In this document: positions 27,698-36,000 of the stretch, in pieces | Position numbering within the stretch: position 1 is the first letter of the stretch | Layout: each line of letters begins with the position of its first letter | Source: JBBROS01 sp965199595 | Lineage (GTDB): Bacteria; Pseudomonadota; Alphaproteobacteria; Acetobacterales; Acetobacteraceae | Assembly (NCBI GenBank): GCA_965199595.1 | Contig: OZ241182.1 | Coordinates: forward strand, 3,534,001-3,598,000 | Direction: 5' to 3' | Length of the DNA: 64,000 nt | Notes under the pieces: generated by a model | The model's database searches: none | What the model was told of the DNA's origin: nothing | What the model saw: only the letters and a program-made list of their open reading frames with translations | Made by a program: the position numbers and the translations under genes

Positions 27698-28009
27698 TCA
27701 GCTGGGCGGCAGCATCGGCAACGTGTTCGCCATCTGGATCGGCCGGGCGCGCATGGCATCGACCTGCGCCTCCAGCTGACGGACCAGGCGTTCCGCCGCG
27801 CGGGCCCGGGCGCGCATGGCGAGCGCCGTGGTCCAGGTCATGAATGCACCCACCAGGAAGAACAGCCCGGCTGCGACCAGCACGGCGACCGACAACGGGA
27901 TGTCGACCTGGATATCGGTCGGCCACAGTCCGAGCCGCACCGGCTGCTGGTTCGACAGCGCGAAGGCGACGAGGAGGATCAGGAGGGGGATGGCGAGCAG
28001 AACGCGCAA
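27698..28009 (-). CDS. LapA/DUF1049 family membrane protein
   Basis: A 103-residue inner-membrane protein with two hydrophobic helices (about residues 2-20 and 38-62) around the motif ALSNQQPVRLGLWP, typical of LapA/YciS proteins. A basic, coiled-coil-like cytoplasmic tail follows (RARARAAERLVRQLEAQVD). Family members work in LPS-assembly regulation in enterobacteria; the role here is unproven. The start is TTG at 28009, because no ATG or GTG is available after the ihfB stop 11 bases upstream. Confidence 0.85.
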   Translation of the reverse strand: MRVLLAIPLLILLVAFALSNQQPVRLGLWPTDIQVDIPLSVAVLVAAGLFFLVGAFMTWTTALAMRARARAAERLVRQLEAQVDAMRARPIQMANTLPMLPPS

Positions 28010-28020
28010 GGAAGTGCCTT

Positions 28021-28344
28021 TCAGGCGCTCGCACGCTCGCGGGCGGCGGCACGGGTGGTCTTGGGGCCGCGGTTGACCCGCTCGCGCAGGTCCTTGCCGG
28101 CCTTGAAGAACGGAACGGCCTTCTCGTCGACCGGCACGGCCTCCCCGGTGCGGGGGTTGCGGCCGGTGCGGGCATCACGCTGCTTCACGGTGAAGGCGCC
28201 GAAGCCGCGCAGCTCCACGCGCTCCCCACGCGCCAGGGCGGCGGTGATCTCGTCGAAGATGGTGGCGACGATCAGCTCGACGTCACGGCTCGTCAGATGC
28301 GGGTTCGCGGTGGCGAGGTCGGCGATCAGCTCGGACTTGGTCAT
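28021..28344 (-). CDS. ihfB: Integration host factor beta subunit
   Basis: A DNA-bending nucleoid protein that pairs with IHF-alpha in replication, recombination and transcription. The 107-residue protein has the HU/IHF fold: MTKSELIADLA start, ELRGFGAFTVKQR signature, and the beta-arm GRNPRTGE with the intercalating proline. A basic Arg/Ala tail of about 14 residues extends past the fold. Its place next to rpsA and sppA is the usual ihfB site. Confidence 0.93.
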   Translation of the reverse strand: MTKSELIADLATANPHLTSRDVELIVATIFDEITAALARGERVELRGFGAFTVKQRDARTGRNPRTGEAVPVDEKAVPFFKAGKDLRERVNRGPKTTRAAARERASA

Positions 28345-28418
28345 GGTCGTGTCTCTGCCGATCTGCGCATGGGAGTGAACAATGCCCGGTTCGGGGGGCG
28401 GGCGTCAAGGAAACGGAG

Positions 28419-29345
28419 CTACTCGGACGCACCCTGCCACAGCGCCCATGCGCCGGACGGCAGGATGCGCCCCCCCAGCCCGGCCCGCATCAGCACATCC
28501 GCCGCAGCCCCGGTGACAGAACCCATCAACCGATCAAAGCGCGACTGCGTGCGCAGATCGGCGACCGGCAGGTTCACGGAGATCTTGTGCGTCCTGGCGA
28601 GCCACTCCCGCGCCTCGGCCTCGCCGCCCAGCTCGTCAACCAGGTTCAGCGCCAGGGCCTGACGCCCGGTATAGGCCCGGCCATCAGCCAGTTTCTTCAC
28701 CGCATCCTTGTCCATGTGCCGGCCTTCGGCGACCATGGTGACGAACTGGTCATACATGTCGGCCACCATGCCATCCAGGTACTCGCGCCCCTGGGGCGTG
28801 AGCGGCCGGGTGGTGCTGGGCTGGTCCTTCAACGGGCCGGAGGTGATCGCCTCCGCAGTGACGCCGAGCTTCTGCAGCAGGCCGGACACTTCCCCGGTTT
28901 GCAGGATCACGCCGATGGAGCCGGTGAGCGTGGAGCCACGGGCAAACACCCGTTCGGCCGGCATGGCGATCATGTAACCGGCCGAGGCCGCAGTGCCGTG
29001 CATAACGGCCACCAGAGGCTTCGCCGCAGCCAGCTTTCGCAGCGCCACATACAGCGTCTCGCCGCCCGAGACCGTGCCGCCCGGGCTGTTGATGCTGAGA
29101 ATCACGGCGGGGACCGTCGGGTCCTTGGCCAGCGCGGTGATCGCATCCAGCGTGCGGGTGTTCTCGCTGATCACGCCGTCGATATTGATGCGGGCCAGGT
29201 GGGGCAGCAGCCCACCGCCGCCCCGGCCGGGCTTCAGCACGACAAGGGCGGCGGCAACCACGGCCACCACCGTGAGCACGCGCCAAAAGTTCAGGCGGCG
29301 CTTGAGGCGCCGCCTGTCCAGTAGAAGATCGGTGTCGAGTGACAC
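28419..29345 (-). CDS. sppA: Signal peptide peptidase SppA (S49)
   Basis: A membrane-bound serine protease of 308 residues that degrades leftover signal peptides. One N-terminal membrane anchor (about residues 20-40) precedes the S49 domain. The nucleophile serine lies in HGTAASAGYMIA, and the general-base lysine in ITSGPLKDQP. It is the short single-domain form. The start is GTG at 29345, directly after the rpsA stop codon, so translation is coupled to ribosomal protein S1. Confidence 0.93.
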   Translation of the reverse strand: MSLDTDLLLDRRRLKRRLNFWRVLTVVAVVAAALVVLKPGRGGGGLLPHLARINIDGVISENTRTLDAITALAKDPTVPAVILSINSPGGTVSGGETLYVALRKLAAAKPLVAVMHGTAASAGYMIAMPAERVFARGSTLTGSIGVILQTGEVSGLLQKLGVTAEAITSGPLKDQPSTTRPLTPQGREYLDGMVADMYDQFVTMVAEGRHMDKDAVKKLADGRAYTGRQALALNLVDELGGEAEAREWLARTHKISVNLPVADLRTQSRFDRLMGSVTGAAADVLMRAGLGGRILPSGAWALWQGASE

Positions 29346-31061
29346 CTACTCGGAAGCCTGGTTCCGGCGACGGATCGCCGCGCCCAGGATGTCGCCGAGC
29401 GAGGCGCCACTGTCCGCGGTGCCGAACTCCTGGATGGCCTGCTTGTCTTCCTCGACCTCGCGGCCCTTGATCGTGAGGCTGAGCTTGCGGGCCGCCCGGT
29501 CGATCGCCGTCACCTTGGCATCGACCTTCTCGCCGATCGCGAACCGGTCCGGACGCTGTTCGGACTTGTCGCGCGCCAGCTCGGCCCGGCGGATGAAGCC
29601 GGTCAGGATGTCATCGACCTTGACCTCGATGCCGTTCGCCTGAACGGCGGTCACCACGCAGGTGACAACGTCGTTCTTCTTCACGCGGCTGAGCACGTCG
29701 GCAGCCGGGTCATCCTGGAGCTGCTTGATGCCCAGGCTGATCCGCTCCTTCTCGGCGTCGATGTCCAGCACCTTGGCGCTGACCACCTGGCCCTTCTCGT
29801 ACTTGGTGATCGCCAGCTCGCCGGCCTCGTCCCACGACAGGTCGGACATGTGGACCATGCCGTCGATGTCGGCGGAGATGCCGATGAACAGGCCGAACTC
29901 GGTGATGTTGCGCACCTCGCCCTCGACCGTTGACCCCACGGGGAACTCGTCCTGGAACTGCTCCCACGGGTTGCGCTGCACCTGCTTGAGGCCCAGCGAG
30001 ATCCGGCGCTTGCTGCTGTCCACGTCCAGCACCAGCACGTCGACTTCCTGCGAGGTGGCGACGATCTTGCCGGGGTGCACGTTCTTCTTGGTCCAACTCA
30101 TCTCGCTGACGTGCACGAGACCCTCGACGCCGGGCTCCAGCTCCACGAAGGCGCCGTAATCGGTGATGTTGGTGACGCGGCCCGAATACTTCGCACCCGG
30201 CGGGTACTTGGCGGCCACACCCTCCCACGGATCGGCCTCGAGCTGCTTCATGCCCAGGCTGATGCGCTGCGTCTCGCTGTTGAAGCGGATGACCTGCACG
30301 CGCACGGCCTGGCCGATCTGCAGCGCCTCGCTCGGGTGATTGATCCGGCGCCAGGCGATGTCGGTGACGTGCAGCAGGCCATCGACGCCGCCCAGGTCCA
30401 CGAAGGCGCCGTAATCGGTGATGTTCTTCACCACGCCGTCGAGGATCATGCCCTCCTTGAGGCCCTGGATCAGCTCGCTGCGCTGCTCGGCGCGCGTCTC
30501 CTCCAGCACCGCACGGCGGCTGACGACGATGTTGCCGCGGGCGCGGTCCATCTTGAGGATCTGGAACGGCTGCGGCGTGCCCATCAACGGGCCCACGTCG
30601 CGCACCGGGCGGATGTCCACCTGGCTGCCGGGCAGGAAGGCCACGGCGCCGCCGAGGTCGACCGTGAAGCCGCCCTTGACCCGGCCGTAGATGGTGCCGT
30701 TGACGCGCTGCTGCGCCTCGAACGCCTTTTCCAGGTTGGTCCAGGCCTCTTCGCGCCGCGCCTTCTCGCGCGACAGGACGATCGCGCCGTCGCGGTCCTC
30801 GTAGCGTTCGACATACAGCTCGATGTTGTCGCCGGGCTTGACCTCGACCTCCTGGCCGGGGGCGCCGAATTCCTTGAGGGCAACGCGGCCCTCGCTCTTG
30901 AGGCCGACATCGACGATTGCATACTCGTCGGTGAGGCGGATCACCCGTCCGGTGACAACCGAGCCTTCAAAGCCGCCTTCGCGGCCGAGGGTCTCGTCGA
31001 GGAGGGAGGCGAAGTCTTCCATGCCGTGATCGGCGCGGTCCATCGTGGTCGCTGATGCCAT
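29346..31061 (-). CDS. rpsA: 30S ribosomal protein S1
   Basis: S1 binds mRNA on the small ribosomal subunit. The 571-residue protein carries six S1/OB repeats. The last four are the clearest, with the repeated pattern ITDYGAFVDL or ITDYGAFVEL followed by GLLHVTDIAW or GLVHVSEMSW. The C-terminal two repeats are more divergent. The start is MASATTMDRADHG; the open frame continues upstream without S1-like sequence. cmk lies upstream after a 201-base leader, which may hold the rpsA promoter. Confidence 0.97.
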   Translation of the reverse strand: MASATTMDRADHGMEDFASLLDETLGREGGFEGSVVTGRVIRLTDEYAIVDVGLKSEGRVALKEFGAPGQEVEVKPGDNIELYVERYEDRDGAIVLSREKARREEAWTNLEKAFEAQQRVNGTIYGRVKGGFTVDLGGAVAFLPGSQVDIRPVRDVGPLMGTPQPFQILKMDRARGNIVVSRRAVLEETRAEQRSELIQGLKEGMILDGVVKNITDYGAFVDLGGVDGLLHVTDIAWRRINHPSEALQIGQAVRVQVIRFNSETQRISLGMKQLEADPWEGVAAKYPPGAKYSGRVTNITDYGAFVELEPGVEGLVHVSEMSWTKKNVHPGKIVATSQEVDVLVLDVDSSKRRISLGLKQVQRNPWEQFQDEFPVGSTVEGEVRNITEFGLFIGISADIDGMVHMSDLSWDEAGELAITKYEKGQVVSAKVLDIDAEKERISLGIKQLQDDPAADVLSRVKKNDVVTCVVTAVQANGIEVKVDDILTGFIRRAELARDKSEQRPDRFAIGEKVDAKVTAIDRAARKLSLTIKGREVEEDKQAIQEFGTADSGASLGDILGAAIRRRNQASE

Positions 31062-31262
31062 GTGTGGGGGAGGATCCTGTGAACGATGCCGGCCTGACCG
31101 GCGTCTTCGATATGCGTGCCCGGTCCGGTGTGGAGGGGCGCGGCTGGCCTGCGTCGACGCTTGCGGCAACAGGCTCGTTAAGCTGGGGTGGTTGAGCGGA
31201 TACGAGCCCCGGTCCTGCGGCCGGTGCTTGTGCCCGCACACATACGATTCCGCCCGCAGGAG

Positions 31263-31901
31263 TCAAGCGGAACCGATCCGCTCCCGCACGATTCCCATGG
31301 CCCGGCTGAACGCCCCCTCCGCATCCAGCCCCGTCGTGTCCAGCAACACCGCGTCGTCAGCCGCCCGCAACGGAGCGGTGGCCCGGCTGCTGTCCTGCGC
31401 GTCGCGGGCCCGCATGTCGGCCTCCACCTGGGCCTGGGTGATCGCCACGCCCTTGGCCGACAGCTCCAGCCAGCGGCGATGCGCCCGGGCCGGCACGGAA
31501 GCGGTGACGAACAGCTTCACCCGCGCCTGCGGCCACACCACCGTGCCGATGTCCCGCCCGTCCAGCACCGCGCCCGCCGCGGCGATGCGGCGCTGGAAGG
31601 CCAGCAGCGCGGCGCGCACGCCCGGCACCGCGGCCACCAGGCTGGCCGCGCGGTCCGCGGCCGGGCCGCGCAGGTCATCGCGCTGCAGGTCCTGCGGGTG
31701 CAGGGCCACGGCGGCCTGTTCGGCGGCGGCGGGGTCGGCCGGGTCGGCGCCGGCATCCAGAACGCGGCGGCCGGTGGCGCGATACAGCAGGCCGGTATCC
31801 AGGTGCGGCAGGCCGAGGGCGGCGGCCAGCCGCCGGGCCAGCGTGCCCTTGCCGGCGGAGGCCGGGCCGTCGATGGCGATGACCAGAGGCGTTTCGCTCA
31901 C
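31263..31901 (-). CDS. cmk: Cytidylate kinase
   Basis: Cmk phosphorylates CMP and dCMP in nucleotide salvage. The 212-residue protein has the P-loop IDGPASAGKGTLARRL at the N-terminus, GLLYRATGRR and VLDGRDIGTVVWPQA for substrate and nucleotide binding, and the lid RWLELSAKG. GTG 31901 is chosen as it overlaps the aroA stop by 4 bases (GTGA), and an ATG alternative is absent. The aroA-cmk-rpsA order is strongly conserved in alphaproteobacteria. Confidence 0.95.
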   Translation of the reverse strand: MSETPLVIAIDGPASAGKGTLARRLAAALGLPHLDTGLLYRATGRRVLDAGADPADPAAAEQAAVALHPQDLQRDDLRGPAADRAASLVAAVPGVRAALLAFQRRIAAAGAVLDGRDIGTVVWPQARVKLFVTASVPARAHRRWLELSAKGVAITQAQVEADMRARDAQDSSRATAPLRAADDAVLLDTTGLDAEGAFSRAMGIVRERIGSA

Positions 31902-33241
31902 GAGATCGCGGCGCCCATGGCCTGCATCAGCGGCACGAAGCCCGGGAAGCTCGTCTCGATGAACGCCGAGTCGTCGACGCCCACCCCGGCTTCGGCCACC
32001 TGGCCCAGCACCAGCGCGCTCATGGCGATGCGGTGGTCCATGTGCGTCGCCACCACGGCACCGCCCGCCACGGTGCTGCCCTCCACCACCAGGTCGTCGC
32101 CCTGGACCACCACCCGCACGCCGTTGGCCGCGAGCATGGCGGCGGTGGCGGTCAGGCGGTCGCTCTCCTTCACCCGCAGTTCGCCCAGGCCGCGCATGGT
32201 GGTCTGCCCCTCCGCCACCGCGGCCGCCACGGCGAGGATCGGGTATTCGTCGATCATGCTCGGCGCCCGCTCCGGCGGCACGTCCACACCGGTGAGCGGA
32301 CCGTGGGTGACGGTCACGTCGCCGACGGGCTCGCCGCCCTCGATGCGCTCGTTCGAGATCACCAGGTCGGCCCCCATTTCCATCAGCGTGCCGAACAGGC
32401 CGATGCGGGCCGGGTTCAGGCCCACGCCCGGCACCGTGATGCGGGAGCCCGGCACCAGCAGCGCCGCCACGATCGGGAAGGCGGCGGAGGACGGGTCGCC
32501 GGGCACCACCACGTCGGCGGCGCGCAGCTCGGGCTGGCCGCGCAGGCGGATGACCCGGCCACGCCCCCCGGTACGGCCCTCGGCCTCGATCACCACCTCG
32601 GCGCCGAAGTGCCGCAGCATCCGCTCGCTGTGGTCGCGCGTTGGCTCCGGCTCCTCGATCACGGTCCAGCCCGGCGCGTTCAGCCCGGCGAGCAGCAAGG
32701 CGGACTTCACCTGGGCCGAGGCCACCGGCAGCCGGTATTCCAGGGGCAACGCCGCGCGCGCCCCACGGATCGCCAGCGGCAGCCGCCCGCCGGCCCGGCC
32801 CTCGAACACCGCGCCGCAGGCCGCCAGCGGTTCCGTGACCCGGCGCATCGGGCGGCCGCGCAGGCTGGCATCCCCGGTCATCACCGCGAACAGGTCGTGG
32901 CTGGCCAGGATGCCGCACAGCAGCCGGGCCGCGGTGCCGGAGTTGCCCATGTCCAGCACGTCATCGGGTTCCGCCAGCGCGCCGATGCCGCGGCCGGCGA
33001 CGCGCCAGCGGCCCCCGCCTTCCCCCGGTCCCTCCCGCGTCACCACGGCGCCCAGGGCGCGCATGGCGGCGGCGGTGCGCAGCACGTCCTCGCCTTCCAG
33101 CAGCCCGGTGATGCCGGTTTCACCCACGGCCAGGGCGCCGAACATCAGCGCGCGGTGGCTGATGCTCTTGTCGCCCGGCACGACGATGGTGCCGTGCAGG
33201 GGCCCGGCGGGCCGGCGGGAGGTGAGTGGTTTCAGGGTCAT
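31898..33241 (-). CDS. aroA: EPSP synthase, class II (CP4-like)
   Basis: AroA joins shikimate-3-phosphate and PEP in the chorismate pathway. The 447-residue protein follows the Agrobacterium CP4-type sequence in many blocks: GDKSISHRALMFG, GLLEGEDVL, VASAQVKSALLLAGLN, TRDHSERML and SMIDEYPILAVAAA. At the PEP/glyphosate loop it reads GNSGTAARLL, so the position that is alanine in CP4 is glycine here, as in class I enzymes. It is the first gene of aroA-cmk-rpsA. Confidence 0.95.
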   Translation of the reverse strand: MTLKPLTSRRPAGPLHGTIVVPGDKSISHRALMFGALAVGETGITGLLEGEDVLRTAAAMRALGAVVTREGPGEGGGRWRVAGRGIGALAEPDDVLDMGNSGTAARLLCGILASHDLFAVMTGDASLRGRPMRRVTEPLAACGAVFEGRAGGRLPLAIRGARAALPLEYRLPVASAQVKSALLLAGLNAPGWTVIEEPEPTRDHSERMLRHFGAEVVIEAEGRTGGRGRVIRLRGQPELRAADVVVPGDPSSAAFPIVAALLVPGSRITVPGVGLNPARIGLFGTLMEMGADLVISNERIEGGEPVGDVTVTHGPLTGVDVPPERAPSMIDEYPILAVAAAVAEGQTTMRGLGELRVKESDRLTATAAMLAANGVRVVVQGDDLVVEGSTVAGGAVVATHMDHRIAMSALVLGQVAEAGVGVDDSAFIETSFPGFVPLMQAMGAAIS

Positions 33242-33384
33242 TCAGGGGCTCGGAGCAGGGCTGGGCCGATTAGCATGGACCCCCGGGGTTTGACAGCCGG
33301 GTTCAGCAATGGCATGGGCCCCGCCGCTTCCGCGCGCCGCTCGCGCCCGCTGCTTATTCCTGCCGAACATGTATTGAGGACCCG

Positions 33385-33717
33385 ATGGCCAAGCCCGAAC
33401 TCGGCACCAAGCGCGTCTGCGTTGCGTGCGGCGCCAAATTCTACGACCTGACGAAAGTACCGCCGGTGTGCCCGAAATGCGGCACCGTCCAGCCGGAGGA
33501 GCAGCCGCGCATCCGCCGGGGCGGCGGCAACGTGACCGAGGACAAGCGCCCGAAGAAGGCGGCGGCCGAGGATGCCGACACCGACGTCGAGGTGGAAGCG
33601 GCCGAGGACGAGGCCGAGGAAGACGTGCTGGAGGACACCAACGACCTGGAAGACGATGCCGATGCCATCGGCACCGAGATCGAGGTCGAGCCCGAGAGCG
33701 ACGAAAAGGACATGTAG
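33385..33717 (+). CDS. FYDLN acid protein (TIGR02300 family)
   Basis: A 110-residue protein with an N-terminal zinc-ribbon-like part, CVACGAKFYDLTKVPPVCPKCG (two CxxC pairs), followed by a long acidic tail of Asp/Glu runs. The FYDL motif and acid tail define this alphaproteobacterial family of unknown function. It is divergent from aroA across 143 bases and ends at a bidirectional hairpin. Confidence 0.92.
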   Translation: MAKPELGTKRVCVACGAKFYDLTKVPPVCPKCGTVQPEEQPRIRRGGGNVTEDKRPKKAAAEDADTDVEVEAAEDEAEEDVLEDTNDLEDDADAIGTEIEVEPESDEKDM

Positions 33718-33726
33718 CCGCCGGAC

Positions 33727-33761
33727 CCGGCCCTCCCCCTTTCAACCGGCGGGAGGGCTGG
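33727..33761. terminator. Bidirectional hairpin between two convergent genes
   Basis: An 11-bp stem (33727-33737 with 33751-33761, one G-T pair) lies between the stop of the FYDLN gene and the stop of the convergent binding-protein gene 4 bases further on. It can end both transcripts. Confidence 0.6.
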
Positions 33762-33764
33762 AGC

Positions 33765-34502
33765 TCAGGGCGGCGTCATGCCCCTGCCGGCCAGCACCAC
33801 CGCGGCAGCCGGCCCGGCCAGGTAGTCCAGCAGCGCAGCCGCCGCCGGTTGTGTGCTGCGCGCCGTGATCGCGCCGGCATAGACGGTGTAGCTCTGGATC
33901 TCCGCCGGCAGCGGCCCCACAACCTCCACGCCCGCCACGCCGGTGAGCTCGCTGGTCTGCTGGAATGCGAGGTCCGCCTCGCCGCTCAGCAGCTTGTCCG
34001 CAACCAGTCCGCCATTCACCAGCACGGCCTTGGGCAGCACCAGGCTTGCAATGCCCCAGCGCTCCCACAATCCGTCCATATAGATGCCGCTGGAGCCACC
34101 GGCCGCCGGGTCGATCCAGGCGGGGGCGCGGGCATTGACCACGGCGGCGCGGATGGCATCGGGCGTGCCGATGGCCGGATGCGGCGCCCCGGCCCGCACG
34201 GCGACCGAAATGCCCACCCGGGCCAGCGGCTGCATCGAGCCGGCGCGCACCTTGTCGCCCAGCGCCTCCACCCCGGCAGGGGTGAGCACGATCACGTCTG
34301 CGGGCTCCCCCGCCCTGATCTTCTGCTGAACGCCGCCCGCGGTGTCGCTCTGCACGATCAGCCTATGGCCGGTCTGCTGCTCGAAGCCGGGGGCCAGGCC
34401 CATCAACACACTCCGATAGGCCCCGGCGGTAAGCACGCGGATCTCGGCCGCCTGTGCTGCAACCGGCAACAGCATGGCAGTCAGCATCAGAGCCCGGATC
34501 AT
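33765..34502 (-). CDS. Periplasmic substrate-binding protein (ModA-like)
   Basis: A 245-residue exported protein. Its signal peptide ends near AAQAA, and the mature part starts EIRVLTAGAYRSVLMGLAP, typical of the type 2 periplasmic-binding fold in the molybdate/sulfate-type cluster. AGEPADVIVLTP and GGSSGIYMDGLWERWGI are ligand-site-like segments. No permease or ATPase is adjacent. It is coupled by a 4-base overlap to the dehydrogenase upstream, so it may serve sensing or metabolism of that pathway. The ligand is unknown. Confidence 0.8.
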   Translation of the reverse strand: MIRALMLTAMLLPVAAQAAEIRVLTAGAYRSVLMGLAPGFEQQTGHRLIVQSDTAGGVQQKIRAGEPADVIVLTPAGVEALGDKVRAGSMQPLARVGISVAVRAGAPHPAIGTPDAIRAAVVNARAPAWIDPAAGGSSGIYMDGLWERWGIASLVLPKAVLVNGGLVADKLLSGEADLAFQQTSELTGVAGVEVVGPLPAEIQSYTVYAGAITARSTQPAAAALLDYLAGPAAAVVLAGRGMTPP

Positions 34503-35416
34503 CGGATCGCCTTCAGCAGGGCGAGCAGCCTCGCATCCCGCGCCTGGGCCAGCTCGGCCACCGGCCGGCCGCCTGCCTCCGCCTCCACCCCGGCGACGAG
34601 GGCCTGGCGGAACCCGGGCGTCATCTCGGGCGTGCCCAGGTCCGGCCACAACTTGGAGATGTCGATGTGCTCCATCAGGTAGCCCAGCCCCCCGGCCCCG
34701 CCCCCGAGATGGAAGGTGAGGATGGGGCCCATCAACGCCCAGCGCAGGCCGGGCCCCATGGCGACCGCCGCATCCACGTCCGTCACGTCCACCACGCCCT
34801 GCTCCACCAGATACGCCGCCTCCCGCCACACCGCCGCCTGCAGGCGGTTGCTCACATGGCCCGGCATTTCCTTCTTCAACCGGATCGGGTGCTTGCCGAT
34901 CGCGGTGTAGAACGCCATCGCCTGCTGGATCGCGGCCTCCGACGTGCGTGCGCCGCCGCACACCTCCACCAGCGGGATCAGGTGCGGCGGGTTGAACGGG
35001 TGGCCCAGCAGCACGCGTTCGGGATGGACGCAGCGCGCCTGCATCGCCGTCGGCAGCAGGGTGGAGGAGGAGCTGGCGATGATCGACCCGGGCGGCAGGG
35101 CGCGGCTGATCTGCTCGAACAGCGCCTGCTTCACCTCGATCCGCTCCGGACCGCTCTCCTGTACGAAGCCTGCGCCTTCCACGGCAGCCACCGCGTTCGC
35201 CTCGAACCGCAGCCGGGCCGGATCGGCCCCGGGGGCGAGGCCGAGAGCGGTGAGGGTGGGCCAGGCATTGTCGATGAAACGGCGGAGGAAGTCCTCGGCA
35301 CCAGGGGCCGGGTCGCTGGCGGTGACGGTGAGGCCCTGGGCCAGGAAGTTCGCCGCCCAACTGGCACCGATGGTTCCGGTGCCGAGCACGGCGACTTGGG
35401 TGATGGTGGCTGGCAA
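34499..35416 (-). CDS. 3-hydroxyacyl-CoA dehydrogenase family protein (carnitine/gulonate dehydrogenase-like)
   Basis: An NAD-dependent dehydrogenase of 305 residues. The Rossmann loop VAVLGTGTIGASWAANFL begins near residue 8, IIASSSSTLLPT and GHPFNPPHLIPLVEV match the HAD family, and the C-terminal helical domain contains KKEMPGHVSNRLQAA. The arrangement fits the short L-carnitine/L-gulonate/crystallin-lambda branch rather than the fatty-acid enzymes. A TTG at 35416 is taken as start because AGGGAGA sits 6 bases before it; there is no ATG in the nearby frame. Confidence 0.85.
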   Translation of the reverse strand: MPATITQVAVLGTGTIGASWAANFLAQGLTVTASDPAPGAEDFLRRFIDNAWPTLTALGLAPGADPARLRFEANAVAAVEGAGFVQESGPERIEVKQALFEQISRALPPGSIIASSSSTLLPTAMQARCVHPERVLLGHPFNPPHLIPLVEVCGGARTSEAAIQQAMAFYTAIGKHPIRLKKEMPGHVSNRLQAAVWREAAYLVEQGVVDVTDVDAAVAMGPGLRWALMGPILTFHLGGGAGGLGYLMEHIDISKLWPDLGTPEMTPGFRQALVAGVEAEAGGRPVAELAQARDARLLALLKAIR

Positions 35417-35852
35417 GATGGGTCTCCCTGGGTGCTTGGCGCGCCGGCGAACCTGCCACGAAGCGAGCCGGCGTGTCGCGCCCGGAGACATCCCGGATGC
35501 TGCGGACCGTGCCGCTCCGGGACGGAACGGCCCGGCAGGAGATCCTGTACCAGTCCGGCATCATCCGAAGCATGGCGGAAATTGTTTGGTCGATCGGCCA
35601 GTGATCATGTGCTCACTGCAACCGCGGGAGGGATCTTGAAAGAGATTTTACCTGTCGGGAGCATAACTGTTATAAATGAACAATTTCATACTTTGTGATA
35701 CCTGTGTTTTTTCTCCAAGAATTACAAGGTATATTTCGAGAACTCTGAATGTATTTCTGGTGTTCCTCAACCATGATCCAGCATGCCAAATCTACATTGC
35801 ATGAGATCGGCCGCGACATCCAAGATTACCGATGGGTTCTCCGGATGCATAA
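35417..35852. other. Long AT-rich intergenic interval
   Basis: This stretch holds no gene I can support. About 35590-35880 is clearly richer in A+T than the rest of the window and includes runs such as TTTTTT near 35707. It ends in a probable beta-helix gene remnant. The composition suggests transferred or decaying DNA, or a regulatory region of a lost gene. Confidence 0.5.
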
Positions 35853-35963
35853 CGCCGCAACTATGACGGCCAGAGCTACGAGGGCACCAACGTCACCATC
35901 CAGGGCAATGTCGCCTTCCTCTCTGCGCCGCCGCGCCTGATCGAAACGCCACGCCTCCATGCG
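35853..35963 (+). pseudogene. Probable remnant of a third beta-helix protein gene
   Basis: An open fragment after a stop at 35850 encodes NYDGQSYEGTNVTIQGNV, then AFLSAPPRLIETP. The pattern of a short coil, a hydrophobic strand ending in GN, and a Pro-rich tail resembles the last helix turn and tail of the two complete beta-helix proteins of this window (for example VVLTGNTTATTEPALTRP). There is no start, and the frame continues without a stop through a terminator-like hairpin, so it cannot be a working gene. The assignment is by eye and tentative. Confidence 0.3.
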
Positions 35964-35966
35964 ATG

Positions 35967-35995
35967 AACGGCCGCCTGTCCAGCAGGTGGCCGTT
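35967..35995 (+). terminator. Rho-independent-type terminator
   Basis: A 12-bp stem with one G-T pair (35967-35978 with 35984-35995) is followed on the plus strand by TT and a TCGTT stretch. The T-rich side points to termination of plus-strand transcription coming out of the decayed region. The stop of the convergent permease gene is 6 bases further on. Confidence 0.6.
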
Positions 35996-36000
35996 TTCGT

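Noticed and set aside
35749..35940. 63-residue frame in the AT-rich interval
   Set aside because: No Shine-Dalgarno, no recognisable features, and it is out of frame with the beta-helix-like fragment.
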